DNA of 64,000 nucleotides from a virus, in IMG/VR virus record IMGVR_UViG_3300017971_000250, positions 1 through 64,000 of that record. The stretch is one strand, 5' to 3'. Numbering within the stretch: position 1 is the stretch's first letter; every line of letters begins with the position of its first letter. Made by a program: the position numbers and the translations under genes. Shown here in pieces: positions 1-7,930 of this stretch. The notes below the pieces were generated by a model. It was not told where the DNA came from, made no database searches, and saw only the letters and a program-made list of their open reading frames with translations.

Positions 1-1565
1 GGGGGAGGGGCACTTTGCCCCCGACGAAGCCCTACCGCCGCCCGTGTCCGCCCCCGGCCGCTGACCCGGCCCTACCGCCCGGGGTGTTCGGTACGGCCCC
101 GGCACGCCCGCCGTGTGGGGATCGGCTGGATTCTAGCCGGATCAGGCCCGCCCCGGCCCGGCTGACCCCGGGGACCCCCGCCCGGCCTCGCCTCACCGCC
201 TGATCACCCTCCGCCCCGGGGGGAGGGGGAGGCTACCCGGCGCGCCCGGCCTCGCCCCGGGGGCTGATCAGGACCCCGCCCGGGGGAGGTGACACCCCCG
301 GGGGAGGGGCTGACCCCCTGGAGGACATCGGGAGAACATCGGAGAACATCACCGGCCCCCGGCTGACCCCGGGACCCGCGCCCGGGCTGGCCGCCGTGGC
401 CGCCCTGCTTCTGTTTGCTTCTGTGGCTAAGTTGCGCGCTTTGCCGCACTTAGCGTCCGCCGCACTGTGTCTGCTGCACTGTCTGTGCTGTGCTGGTGTG
501 CGCCTGCTGCGTGGCCGCTGCTGAGCGCGTGATCAGCAGGTGATCAGGCCCGGGACAGCACCCGGGGCAGATCAGGCTAAGTGGCGGTGTGTGCGGCAGT
601 TAGGCGGATTCGGGCCGTCGGCGCGGGCGGCCCGGGACCGCACCGGAGGGGACCGGAGGGGGAGCAGGGGGAGGCACGCGGGGAGCGCGCCTTCCGCAGG
701 GGCTCAGGGTGATCACTCGCCCTTGCCAGGCCACGCGCCCGCGTTTGGGCCGTCCCGCGTAGGTTCGCCGCCCGGGGTTCGCGGCTGTAGTGGCCGCCGT
801 TCACCCGGGGGAGTTTGCCGTGACCGAGCGCCCGGGGTGTTCACGCTGACCCGCGCCTTTGTGGGGGACGCCGCCCGTAGGACCTGATCAGTTTGCGTGT
901 GGTTGCGCGTATGCCCCTCGCCCGTATCCGCCCGCCCGCTAGGGTGAGCGCCCTTTCGGTTTGCGCCCGTTCGCGCCGTGTGTTACCCGGGGTGTGCGGG
1001 GTTTGGGACCGGCCCTGCTTGTCGCCGACGTTTAGGGAGTTAGCGGGTTTATCGGCTCTCCACTTCTGAAAGGGTAGCCGGGCGCGTTACCCGCGCACGC
1101 CTTTGCCGAGGGGGAGCCCTCTACCTGGTAGCCGCGCCCTTTCCCTTTGTCGCCCTTCCTGCCTACTCCCCGGGGGTCTTTTTTTTGCCGTTTGGACCCG
1201 GGGTTGCTTTGTCCCGATGAGCGCGCCGCCCGTGCGATCACCCCGGCCGCCCCGGCTTGTTGCTCGCCCCGATGAGGTCACCCGGCGCGCCCCGCGCGCC
1301 CGCGTACCCGCGCAGGCCCGAATCAGGGAGGGGGACGGCCCGGAATCGGCCGCCACGCTTACACCGGCCCCGCGTCCCGGCCCCGGGGGTCGATCTAGGT
1401 ATCAGCGCCCCGGAACCCGGGAGAGAGGCCCGTAGAGGCCCTCAAACGCAATTCGGCCCTCCGGCCCGCGTCACCGGCCGGAAGGCCCTGGTCCCTGGAA
1501 TGAGGCGCGCCCCGGGACCCGCGACCGGGAGACGCGCCGTGTGGCGGCCCTGACCCCGAGCCGCG
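1..1565. other. Repeat-rich GC-rich region without convincing genes
   Basis: No reading frame here looks like protein: those present are Arg/Pro/Gly-rich, lack good ribosome-binding sites and overlap one another on both strands. The DNA is very GC-rich with G and C runs. It holds short direct repeats: CGGCTGACCCCGGG at 159-172 and 360-373, GCCCGGGGTGTTC at 77-89 and 830-842, and tandem GGAGAACATC at 331-350. It also holds six TGATCA hexamers (201, 265, 530, 541, 710, 885). No tRNA or clear promoter was seen. It could be a genome-end, packaging or replication-control region; this is inference. Confidence 0.6.
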
Positions 1566-1796
1566 CTATGGTGGCCAGGGGAGGTCGTAGCGCCGCGCGA
1601 AGGCCCGCGCGTGCCGCGTACACCGCCCCGAGGTCGCCTGCCGCCGAACGTAGACCCAACCGCGCCGCATGAGGACCTTTGGAGGGTAGCTCCAGGACGC
1701 CCGGTAGCGCGCCACCTCCCCGCACCCGGGAACCGCGCAGGCCCCGCACTGGTCCCGCCGCCGTAACCGCTCGATCATGTGAAGCTCGCCCGCCAT
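1566..1796 (-). CDS. Small zinc-binding protein of unknown function
   Basis: A 76-residue basic protein. Cysteines and a histidine (CGACAVPGC near the N-terminus, then a CTRH motif near residue 60) suggest a small treble-clef-like zinc site of the kind common in phage early genes. The ATG overlaps the stop of the upstream gene (TGATG), with AGAGGAAGAG just before it, so I prefer it to the GTG one codon earlier. It is the last convincing gene of the minus-strand block before the non-coding left end. No function can be assigned. Confidence 0.6.
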   Translation of the reverse strand: MAGELHMIERLRRRDQCGACAVPGCGEVARYRASWSYPPKVLMRRGWVYVRRQATSGRCTRHARAFARRYDLPWPP

Positions 1797-2104
1797 CACT
1801 CTTCCTCTTCCGAATCCACCATCATTCCGTCCAGCGCTTCCCCAACAATCTTGCGGGACGCCGCGAGCATCAATCTGTCCTCGTCTTCGTCGCCGTTACG
1901 ATCAACCAACATCACTCGCAGGATCTTCTCGATATACAGCGCCCAATCACCAAACCTGTCGGTGTCATACTCAGCAACCGACAGCCCCTCCCCACCGGGC
2001 AGCACACTGATCACCATCTTATGCTCCATGCAGCAAATCAGATAATCGACCAGGAAGTCGGCGGCCGCCTCAAACTCGACATCCTCCTTCCCTTCAAGCT
2101 CCAT
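1796..2104 (-). CDS. Acidic hypothetical protein
   Basis: A protein of about 102 residues, strongly acidic at both ends and ending in a Glu run, with a hydrophobic stretch in the N-terminal third (FLVDYLICCMEHKMVISVL). The ATG at 2104 lies 11 bases after GGGAGG; in-frame GTG codons at 2113 and 2107 are alternatives. It overlaps the end of the upstream gene and its stop overlaps the next start (TGATG), so the three small genes here are probably translationally coupled. I do not recognise a family. Confidence 0.6.
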   Translation of the reverse strand: MELEGKEDVEFEAAADFLVDYLICCMEHKMVISVLPGGEGLSVAEYDTDRFGDWALYIEKILRVMLVDRNGDEDEDRLMLAASRKIVGEALDGMMVDSEEEE

Positions 2105-2354
2105 CACATCCACGCCCTCCCGAGACGATGATCAGCCACCGCCCGTCCTCCAACTCAATCTCGCCCCACTTCTTTCCGTGGCCACAGCAGGAGCCCCTCA
2201 TGTTGACGCCACTCTCCTGGAGCGCCCGGACGATCGGGGCAATGCACGCATCGATCCGCATCCGTTTCCACTTCGCGCGTCCCGAGCAGCTCAGGTCGGC
2301 GGGGATCCGCACACGGACCAACTCATGCGTGCCCCACTTACACACAGTCACCAT
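2094..2354 (-). CDS. Small Cys-rich conserved-type phage protein
   Basis: An 86-residue protein. The central part (MRIDACIAPIVRALQESGV) followed by RGSCCGHGKKWGEIELEDGR resembles a small phage family with a CCGHG motif that I have seen in other tailed phages, where its role is unknown. The Cys-Cys-x-His cluster suggests metal binding. The start ATG overlaps the last 17 bases of the preceding 41-codon gene. Function is not assigned. Confidence 0.65.
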   Translation of the reverse strand: MVTVCKWGTHELVRVRIPADLSCSGRAKWKRMRIDACIAPIVRALQESGVNMRGSCCGHGKKWGEIELEDGRWLIIVSGGRGCDGA

Positions 2355-2463
2355 CCACGTCGGGACCTTCGGGAGCCGAGGCGAGATCCCCGTATTTCTC
2401 CCACGCCGCCGAGAGCCGCTCGTAGACGAGCACCGCCAGCTTCTCAGCCTGCGCGAGGGGCAT
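2338..2463 (-). CDS. 41-residue hypothetical protein
   Basis: A short frame, MPLAQAEKLAVLVYERLSAA and then an acidic tail ending DGDCV. It fills the space between its neighbours exactly and overlaps the next gene by 17 bases, the arrangement seen throughout this strand. Codon use matches its neighbours (G or C in third positions). The ribosome-binding site is weak. The helical N-terminal half may be an interaction motif. It is too short for family assignment. Confidence 0.5.
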   Translation of the reverse strand: MPLAQAEKLAVLVYERLSAAWEKYGDLASAPEGPDVDGDCV

Positions 2464-2481
2464 CTGTGGAGGCCCCCACGT

Positions 2482-2541
2482 CTAGACCAATTCGTTGATC
2501 GCCCGCTTCACTTCCGTCGGATTGAACTCCTCGTGCTCCAT
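2482..2541 (-). CDS. 19-residue candidate micropeptide
   Basis: MEHEEFNPTEVKRAINELV is preceded by a strong AGGAGG six bases before ATG, placed right after the stop of the upstream repeat protein. A longer in-frame extension into the upstream gene exists but reads as a shadow frame. Without the ribosome-binding site I would not list it. It could be a real micropeptide or the remnant of a larger gene. Confidence 0.3.
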   Translation of the reverse strand: MEHEEFNPTEVKRAINELV

Positions 2542-2549
2542 CTCGCCTC

Positions 2550-3611
2550 CTAGACCACAAACGGCTTCTTTGCCGCAGGCCCTGCGATACGCATCGGGGC
2601 TTCGTACCAGATCCGAAGCTCGGGCTTGTTCGACCCCGCCTCCATCGAATCGAAGGTCTTGATCGCGCTGCTGAGCCCGTACAGGCAAAAGAACCAGGCT
2701 TCGTCCCAACGGTTGAGAAGCTCGGTCCGGAAGCCCGCTTCGTCCGCGAGTACGAGGTATCCCGTCCCCCCCGCGAGCGCCCGTGCCGTTGCGAACTTCT
2801 TACCCGTATCCCGATCGGTGTCGTCGCCCTGCGCGCCGCTCGAAGTCCACGCCGAGCCGCTTTTGTAGTTGTTCCAGGTCGCCTCAGTGATCACCGAATC
2901 GTCCCGCTTGATCACATAAGAGTCATAGCTCATCCCGCCCGCGCCCGCGTCGGTACAGTAGGCGCGAAGCTGCGCCCTGATAACCGACGCCCCGGCAGGA
3001 AACCGGGGCAGCGGTCCGATCCGGAACATCGGGAAGTCTCCCGAACTGCCCGCGCCCGAGAAATAGAACGAACTCAGGCCCGCCTTGACCGTCGTCGGGT
3101 CGGTCTCGTCGAGGTAGGAGTCGGCGAGGCATCCCGTGCTCAAGTCCATCCGGTGCGAGATTGGAGCATAGCTCGTACCCGGAACCACGATGATCAAACG
3201 GTCGCAGGTCGGGCAGCGCGCCCAGTGCGTCGCGCTCGCCTCGGCAGGATGGTCGTTCCCGCTCGCCCCGGGAGCGCCCGCGTTGAGACTGATCGACTGG
3301 ACGTCGGCGGAGCTACCATGCGCCTTGCAGGTGATCGTAGGCGTCGCCGACTTGAGGATGATCGTGGTCAGCGGAGCATGGTTGCCCGTCGTCGTGCGCG
3401 CGATGGTCGGCCAGCGCTTCGTCGCCGAAACGATAGGGGAGCCGAAAGAGATCGTCGTAGAGATTGCGGTGACTTCGATGTTGAGGTCTAGCTGCACCGT
3501 TCCAAAGGCAAGACCCGACACGATCCCGGATGGGGAGACGTTCAGGTCTAGCTGCGGGCTGCCGAGCGCCGCCGTGGACGCGATACCGCCCGCTCCTGTG
3601 ATATCAGGCAT
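2550..3611 (-). CDS. Virion-type protein with GIAS repeats and DNRLRE-like domain
   Basis: A 353-residue protein. Residues about 8-60 carry three degenerate copies of the GIAST.AFG...LDLNI repeat, which is massively expanded in the protein at 47327-50266. The middle has a CPTCD zinc-like pair. From about residue 165 there is a beta-rich segment with an ADSYLDE start, a hydrophobic strand ending in RAQLRAYCTD, and TEATWNNY. This matches the layout of DNRLRE-type domains of surface and fibre proteins. A role as minor fibre or decoration protein is inferred from the shared repeat. It lies 45 kb from its relative, next to a glycoside-hydrolase-like gene. Confidence 0.6.
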   Translation of the reverse strand: MPDITGAGGIASTAALGSPQLDLNVSPSGIVSGLAFGTVQLDLNIEVTAISTTISFGSPIVSATKRWPTIARTTTGNHAPLTTIILKSATPTITCKAHGSSADVQSISLNAGAPGASGNDHPAEASATHWARCPTCDRLIIVVPGTSYAPISHRMDLSTGCLADSYLDETDPTTVKAGLSSFYFSGAGSSGDFPMFRIGPLPRFPAGASVIRAQLRAYCTDAGAGGMSYDSYVIKRDDSVITEATWNNYKSGSAWTSSGAQGDDTDRDTGKKFATARALAGGTGYLVLADEAGFRTELLNRWDEAWFFCLYGLSSAIKTFDSMEAGSNKPELRIWYEAPMRIAGPAAKKPFVV

Positions 3612-3701
3612 GACACACCTCCGCCGTCAGTATATCCTGCCGCGTGAGCGCCCGCAGCAACCACTCCGCCGTCTACCCGATCTTCGCAGTCGAGCGAGCG
3701 C

Positions 3702-3827
3702 TCACCGCTTCCTTCCTCGCAGGTAGACGCGCAACAGCCCGACCCCCAAACTCAGCAGCGCCGCCCCCAAACAGAGAGCGAGTAACTGCTCGACCGCGCG
3801 CGCCCATTCTACGAAAAACTCGTCCAT
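3702..3827 (-). CDS. 41-residue single-pass membrane protein
   Basis: The frame encodes MDEFFVEWARAVEQ, then a hydrophobic segment of about 20 residues (LLALCLGAALLSLGVGLL), then a basic tail (RVYLRGRKR). This is an N-out/C-in pattern for a tiny membrane protein. The start ATG overlaps the stop of the upstream gene (TGATG), so it is probably translationally coupled. It could be a small holin-like or accessory membrane peptide, but the lysis genes are elsewhere (37490-39465). The role is unknown. Confidence 0.55.
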   Translation of the reverse strand: MDEFFVEWARAVEQLLALCLGAALLSLGVGLLRVYLRGRKR

Positions 3828-5530
3828 CACCAAGGACGCCCCGCCTCTACCTTCACCGTTTCGATCACCGGGCTCCAGCGCCCGAGCACCTGCGCCCGCA
3901 GGCCGAGGTAGGTTGTCCCTTCACCCACGACGATCAGGCCGCCACGCCGCAGGTCTTTCCAAACACGCTCCGTCGCCTCCTCGACCGTCGCCGCCCCGCC
4001 GATCGTAACCGGCCGCATCACCTGCCGCGCCGCGTCCCACGTCTCCGCCGTGATCGAATCGGGCGAGGCCCGGAGGTGGTAGACCGTCTCGACGTCGGGG
4101 AGGTTGCGCAGGCCATACCACTGAGGCCAGACGAACCGCCACCACGATCGAACTGTGAAGTGCTGCCCGTCGCACCAGTAAGTGAACCGCGCGTCCAGCG
4201 ACCCGATCCCGTTACGGGGCTGCGCGTTGGGGTTGACTTCGACCAGACCGTATCGGTAGCCACGCGTGTAGAGCGTATCCTGTCCGTGCAGCTCTTTCTG
4301 GAACTCTCCGCTCGGTTGCCCAAGATCCATGTCCCACACGCGTGGCCAATAGAACAACCGCCCCGTCCCGCCTTGCCCCTGATGCGTAACCTGCGCCATG
4401 CCCTGCCCGCCTAAGAGCGCCGTGCCCGTTGCGAGCCGTACCCGACGAGGTGTGCTGTTCGGGTAGCGCGGATCGTGGTAGGCAGTGATCCACGCAACGT
4501 CCCATCCCTGGAGCCGGTCCGGCAACCCGGGACGCCCGAAGGCTTGCTCCTGGAAATAGTATCCGATCCCGTTCGAGCCGTAGAACCAGTCCCACCAGTC
4601 CATGTGACGCGAGGAGGCCATGAAGTTTTCCATCTTCATCCCGCTAAGCTGGAACCGCCACATCGGATCGCCATAGTTGGAGCCGTCGTTGACGAGCACC
4701 ACCATCTCGGGATGCTCATTAACGAACGGACCGAAGTCCCTCCAGAACGAGAAATTCTCCATGCGCGTCAACAGGTCGTAAGGCTGGTTTCCATCTTCGG
4801 AGCAGCTACGACAGGTGCCCTCCGCGATCCCGTCACGGTTTGGATCCGCGTCGCAAAGTACCTCCCGCGAGACCGTACCGAGGCAGTCGCTGAAGACCTC
4901 CAGGATGAGCGCGTTCTGTGCCGCGCCCTCATAGTTGTCCCACGACCACGGCTCCCCGATCCCGGGTTCGCCGAAGCGATGAAGCAGCAACCACGGCAGG
5001 ACGACCTCCGCGATCCATTCCGAAGCCCGCAGGCCCTTCGACGTCCCGTAGGTGCCGACCGGGCAGTGCCGCGTCCAGTTTAGGAACGTCCAGAAGTCGG
5101 AGCCGCCGTAGTCACGGATCCGTTCGCCCCTGGTGTTGTAGAGCCACCAGTCATTCTGCTGCGCGTAGAATCCGATCAGCCGTAGCGGGCTCCAGGTCGT
5201 GTCGGCGTGCCACCAGTCCGATTCGTCGTAGACCGCCCATTGAGGCTGCCAGGCATAGATGAACCTCAGATCGCGCTCGCCCCCTATCCGCGACCGGCGA
5301 TCCCGAAGCTCCCTGTACATCTCGGGACGGTCGAAGGTCACCACGACGTCGTGCCAGGCGATCGTATCGCGCGCCGCCTCCGACCAGTGCCCGATCGAGT
5401 GCGTGTAGACGAGCGAGCCGGGGAAGCCACGCTTCCCCTTCGTCGCATCGACCGGAGCAATCCATCCCGCGAGCCCCTGAAGGAGTAGGAAACCGAGAAA
5501 GACCAGAAGACCGATCAGCAGCCGTTTCAT
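3827..5530 (-). CDS. Secreted putative glycoside-hydrolase-like protein
   Basis: A 567-residue protein with a clear N-terminal signal or anchor (MKRLLIGLLVFLGFLLLQGL then AGWIAP). The rest is rich in Trp, Tyr and Asp, with blocks such as LRFIYAWQPQW, WWLYNTRGERIRDYGG, WDNYEG and FVNEHPEMVVLVNDG. The pattern is typical of TIM-barrel hypothetical glycosyl hydrolases (the GHL15-type Pfam group). Several Asp/Glu residues at predicted strand ends could be catalytic, but I cannot identify the pair. A signal sequence on a phage protein suggests action in or outside the host envelope, for example on surface polysaccharide. It could instead be a host-derived accessory gene. Confidence 0.5.
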   Translation of the reverse strand: MKRLLIGLLVFLGFLLLQGLAGWIAPVDATKGKRGFPGSLVYTHSIGHWSEAARDTIAWHDVVVTFDRPEMYRELRDRRSRIGGERDLRFIYAWQPQWAVYDESDWWHADTTWSPLRLIGFYAQQNDWWLYNTRGERIRDYGGSDFWTFLNWTRHCPVGTYGTSKGLRASEWIAEVVLPWLLLHRFGEPGIGEPWSWDNYEGAAQNALILEVFSDCLGTVSREVLCDADPNRDGIAEGTCRSCSEDGNQPYDLLTRMENFSFWRDFGPFVNEHPEMVVLVNDGSNYGDPMWRFQLSGMKMENFMASSRHMDWWDWFYGSNGIGYYFQEQAFGRPGLPDRLQGWDVAWITAYHDPRYPNSTPRRVRLATGTALLGGQGMAQVTHQGQGGTGRLFYWPRVWDMDLGQPSGEFQKELHGQDTLYTRGYRYGLVEVNPNAQPRNGIGSLDARFTYWCDGQHFTVRSWWRFVWPQWYGLRNLPDVETVYHLRASPDSITAETWDAARQVMRPVTIGGAATVEEATERVWKDLRRGGLIVVGEGTTYLGLRAQVLGRWSPVIETVKVEAGRPW

Positions 5531-5544
5531 AACGCCCTCCCTGG

Positions 5545-6312
5545 CTAGATTTCCAATGCGCCCTGCTCGTCCTGCGTGTCTTGTTCGTCCTCGTCCTCGT
5601 TACCTTCCTCCAGCCTACGGATCGCGACCTGTACCTTCCCGGGGTCTCGCTCGACACCAACCACGCGCCGCCCCAAATCCCGCGCCGCCTTCAAGACCGG
5701 CCCCGTCCCAAAGCAGGGATCCAGGACCTTATCGTTCTCGCCGCTGGAGGTTTCGATCATCTTCCTGACGAGCCAGACGGGCTTGCGCGCCCGCCCGTTG
5801 AGCTTCTTCTCACTACAGGCCGCGCCGACGAGCACGTTGTGGATGTACCCGCCCGGCGCGAAGCGATAGGCTTTGTCGTTGCCGTCCCAGGCACCGAAGA
5901 CGCCCCCCTCGGCCGCGTTCAATGGATGCCGGAACCCGAAGGCGGGAGATGGATTGGTCTTGTGCCAGAAGAACGGCACCCAAGGGTGGAGCCCCGCGTC
6001 ACGCGCCGCCTGGCGGACGATGTCAAGCCGCCAAATATCATAGAAGCACCACCAGAGCCCGCCAGGCTTCAGGAGCCGTTTGATCTGGACGAAGAGCCCG
6101 GAGAGGTCGAAGGGTTCGTGGTCCCATTCCCCGAAGTCGTGATCGCGCTCATATCCGCACTGGACGAAACGAGAGCGCCGCTTGCTGATCTTGTAAGGCG
6201 GATCCGCGATCACCAGGTCCACGGTCCCCCCGCGCAGCCCCGGGAGAACGTCCTCCCAACGCGCCTCGTAGACCTTGATCCCCTTCTCCTTGTAGGCGGC
6301 CCGAATCGCCAT
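5545..6312 (-). CDS. DNA adenine-N6 or cytosine-N4 methyltransferase
   Basis: A 255-residue protein. The catalytic motif IV DPPY lies near residue 37 (VIADPPYKISKRR). A C-terminal AdoMet-binding segment, KVLDPCFGTGPVLKAARDLGR, lies near residues 192-212. The order (catalytic motif before AdoMet motif) is that of beta-class amino-methyltransferases. A variable region between them would hold target recognition. The acidic, Gln-rich tail (EDEDEQDTQDEQ) is unusual. No restriction enzyme lies nearby, so it is an orphan enzyme that probably modifies phage DNA against host restriction or for regulation. The start overlaps the upstream stop (TGATG). Confidence 0.85.
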   Translation of the reverse strand: MAIRAAYKEKGIKVYEARWEDVLPGLRGGTVDLVIADPPYKISKRRSRFVQCGYERDHDFGEWDHEPFDLSGLFVQIKRLLKPGGLWWCFYDIWRLDIVRQAARDAGLHPWVPFFWHKTNPSPAFGFRHPLNAAEGGVFGAWDGNDKAYRFAPGGYIHNVLVGAACSEKKLNGRARKPVWLVRKMIETSSGENDKVLDPCFGTGPVLKAARDLGRRVVGVERDPGKVQVAIRRLEEGNEDEDEQDTQDEQGALEI

Positions 6313-6554
6313 CAGTCGTCGGCTTCCTTGAGTCGAAGCCCCTTGATCGCCGTGAAGAGAAAGCGCTCGGAATTGTTGAGCACCGCCTGGTACGGCAGGT
6401 CAGCCGTCACGCCCTGAATCTCGATCGGTTTGAACTCGACGCCCGTCAGGCGGTCGTCCTTGCGGATGAACCCGTCGTGCGTCAGAAGCACGATCTTCTG
6501 CCCGATCAGCATCCCCAAATCAATCTGCCACTGAATCGTTACCTTGTTCGGCAT
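6312..6554 (-). CDS. Hypothetical 80-residue protein
   Basis: A compact protein with alternating hydrophobic strands (QKIVLLTHDGF, LTGVEFKPIEIQGV, ERFLFTAIKGLRL) suggesting a small beta-barrel or Sm/OB-like fold. A GGGGGCGAGG sequence precedes the ATG. It overlaps the zinc-protein gene upstream, and its TGA overlaps the methyltransferase ATG. No family is recognised. Confidence 0.65.
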   Translation of the reverse strand: MPNKVTIQWQIDLGMLIGQKIVLLTHDGFIRKDDRLTGVEFKPIEIQGVTADLPYQAVLNNSERFLFTAIKGLRLKEADD

Positions 6555-6759
6555 CGGCCTCGCCCCCCTTGTTCCGCTTGACCTTGTTTGCGCATTCCTC
6601 GCTACACCACATCTTCGAACGCGGGATATCGCACCCGCACGAAAGGCAGCGCGCGATCTTGAAGATACTCAATCGGCCCTGCTCCCGTAGCTGCCGGAAG
6701 AGGGTCAACTCGTCGCCCACGCAATAGGGTCTCTCTAGTTTTTTCTCGGTGCTTCCCAT
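6520..6759 (-). CDS. Small zinc-ribbon/FCS-like protein
   Basis: A 79-residue protein with CLSCGCDIPRSKMWCSEEC in the middle, a CxxC...CxxxC treble-clef or FCS-type zinc finger, and a basic C-terminus followed by an acidic tail. I chose the ATG at 6759 because GGAGGGG precedes it; the longer frame upstream reads poorly. Such proteins in phages often bind nucleic acid or protein partners, but the target is unknown. Confidence 0.65.
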   Translation of the reverse strand: MGSTEKKLERPYCVGDELTLFRQLREQGRLSIFKIARCLSCGCDIPRSKMWCSEECANKVKRNKGGEADAEQGNDSVAD

Positions 6760-7142
6760 GTCAAATCCCCTCCGCAGTCGTAGACCCGGAAATTGCAACA
6801 TGGCTGCTGCACCCGCTTCGTCGGCGTGTCGCAATTGCGATCACGCAACTGAACCGACGGAGATCCGTTCGTGCCAACCCTGATCCGGACCGCCTGTTCT
6901 CCCGTCATGGCGTAAAGCTCGATGTAGGACACGCCTCCGTCAGAGACAGTCCAAAGCCCCCGCAACGAACCGCCCGCATCGACTAGCTCGAATCGCTGCG
7001 CGCGGACGACGCCCGAATCGGCCGTGGCGATGTGAACCTGGACCGCGAGGACGCCCACGAACACCAACGCCGCAATCCCCACCGCAACAAGAGACCCCAC
7101 GTACCGACGGAGCCATCTCTGATGTCTAAGTAACTCGTTCAT
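6735..7142 (-). CDS. Membrane-anchored beta-rich protein
   Basis: A 135-residue protein. A basic N-terminus (RHQRWLRRYV) precedes a transmembrane helix at about residues 16-37 (VGSLVAVGIAALVFVGVLAV). An exported beta-rich domain follows (RAQRFELVDAGGSLRGLWTV...). It resembles small membrane-anchored proteins in which a short helix carries a repeated V.A..F.LVD..G..R beta domain. A cluster of four cysteines near the C-terminus may form disulphides. It overlaps the glycosylase stop by ATGA. Confidence 0.6.
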   Translation of the reverse strand: MNELLRHQRWLRRYVGSLVAVGIAALVFVGVLAVQVHIATADSGVVRAQRFELVDAGGSLRGLWTVSDGGVSYIELYAMTGEQAVRIRVGTNGSPSVQLRDRNCDTPTKRVQQPCCNFRVYDCGGDLTWEAPRKN

Positions 7143-7930
7143 CTTGTCTCTCCTTTCACCGCCCGGAGGACCGCACGCAGGTCGGTTCGGAATGACTCCA
7201 ATTCGCCCGCGTTACGGATGCGCCCGGGCAAGAGCGCTGCGGGATGATACGTCGCCAGCACCGGGATCGAATCCGCCTCGTCTCCAGTATCGCAGTCGGG
7301 CGGAAGCCAATTCCCCACGCCCGGGAGCCATTGCCCCCGCCAGCGCGTGATGCCGACCTCTCCCGTCAGCACCGTCAGAGCCGCGCCCCCAAGAGCAAGG
7401 ATAGCCTTCGGACGCGCAGCCTGCACGATTTCCCGAAGGCGCGGCGCGCACGCCTCCACCTCATCCGGCATCGGGATCCGGTTGCCGGGAGGCTTGCAGC
7501 CGAGGACGTTCGTGATGTAGTGCGCAACCACGTCGTTCCACTGTACCTTTAGCTCCCGCATCAGTAGCTCGCCCGCAGGCCCGACGAACGGGAGCCCCTT
7601 CCGATCCTCCTGCGCCCCGGGAGCCTCACCAACAAGCACGACCTCGGCGGGAAGGCCGCCCTTACCATAAACAACATTCGTGCGCCCCTTCGCAAGGCGG
7701 CACCGCTTGCAGGTCGTCCAGTAGCGCATCAGGTCCACCGTCGCGCCCGCCCACTTCATCGAGCCCCGTGCCGAGGTAGGGTTCACTCTCACTTTCCCCT
7801 CCGCATCAAAGTCGAACTGGAAAACCGTAACGTCGTCAACGTCGCGTCCCTCCGAGGGAAAGTAGCCGCGCGCCCTCGTGATCGTAGAGACCGCCCCTTC
7901 GGGTAGGATCAGGTTTGCCGCGGCATCCAC
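7139..7930 (-). CDS. Family 4 (Fe-S) uracil-DNA glycosylase
   Basis: A 263-residue protein. The core begins near residue 70 and has four cysteines placed as in [4Fe-4S] family 4 uracil-DNA glycosylases (CKRCRLA, GCKPPGN, EACAPRL). It also has the active-site motif GEAPGAQED, the PFVGPAGELL segment and the C-terminal ATYHPAALL motif. It excises uracil from DNA, starting base-excision repair. The roughly 65-residue N-terminal extension is atypical and unassigned. AGGTGG precedes the ATG, which lies inside the end of the resolvase gene. In a phage it may protect DNA from cytosine deamination or dUTP misincorporation. Confidence 0.88.
   Translation of the reverse strand: MDAAANLILPEGAVSTITRARGYFPSEGRDVDDVTVFQFDFDAEGKVRVNPTSARGSMKWAGATVDLMRYWTTCKRCRLAKGRTNVVYGKGGLPAEVVLVGEAPGAQEDRKGLPFVGPAGELLMRELKVQWNDVVAHYITNVLGCKPPGNRIPMPDEVEACAPRLREIVQAARPKAILALGGAALTVLTGEVGITRWRGQWLPGVGNWLPPDCDTGDEADSIPVLATYHPAALLPGRIRNAGELESFRTDLRAVLRAVKGETR

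Noticed and set aside
2482-2709. 75-codon version of the small frame before the repeat protein
   Set aside because: The first 56 codons lie inside the upstream gene and are not protein-like; the AGGAGG lies before the internal ATG at 2541.
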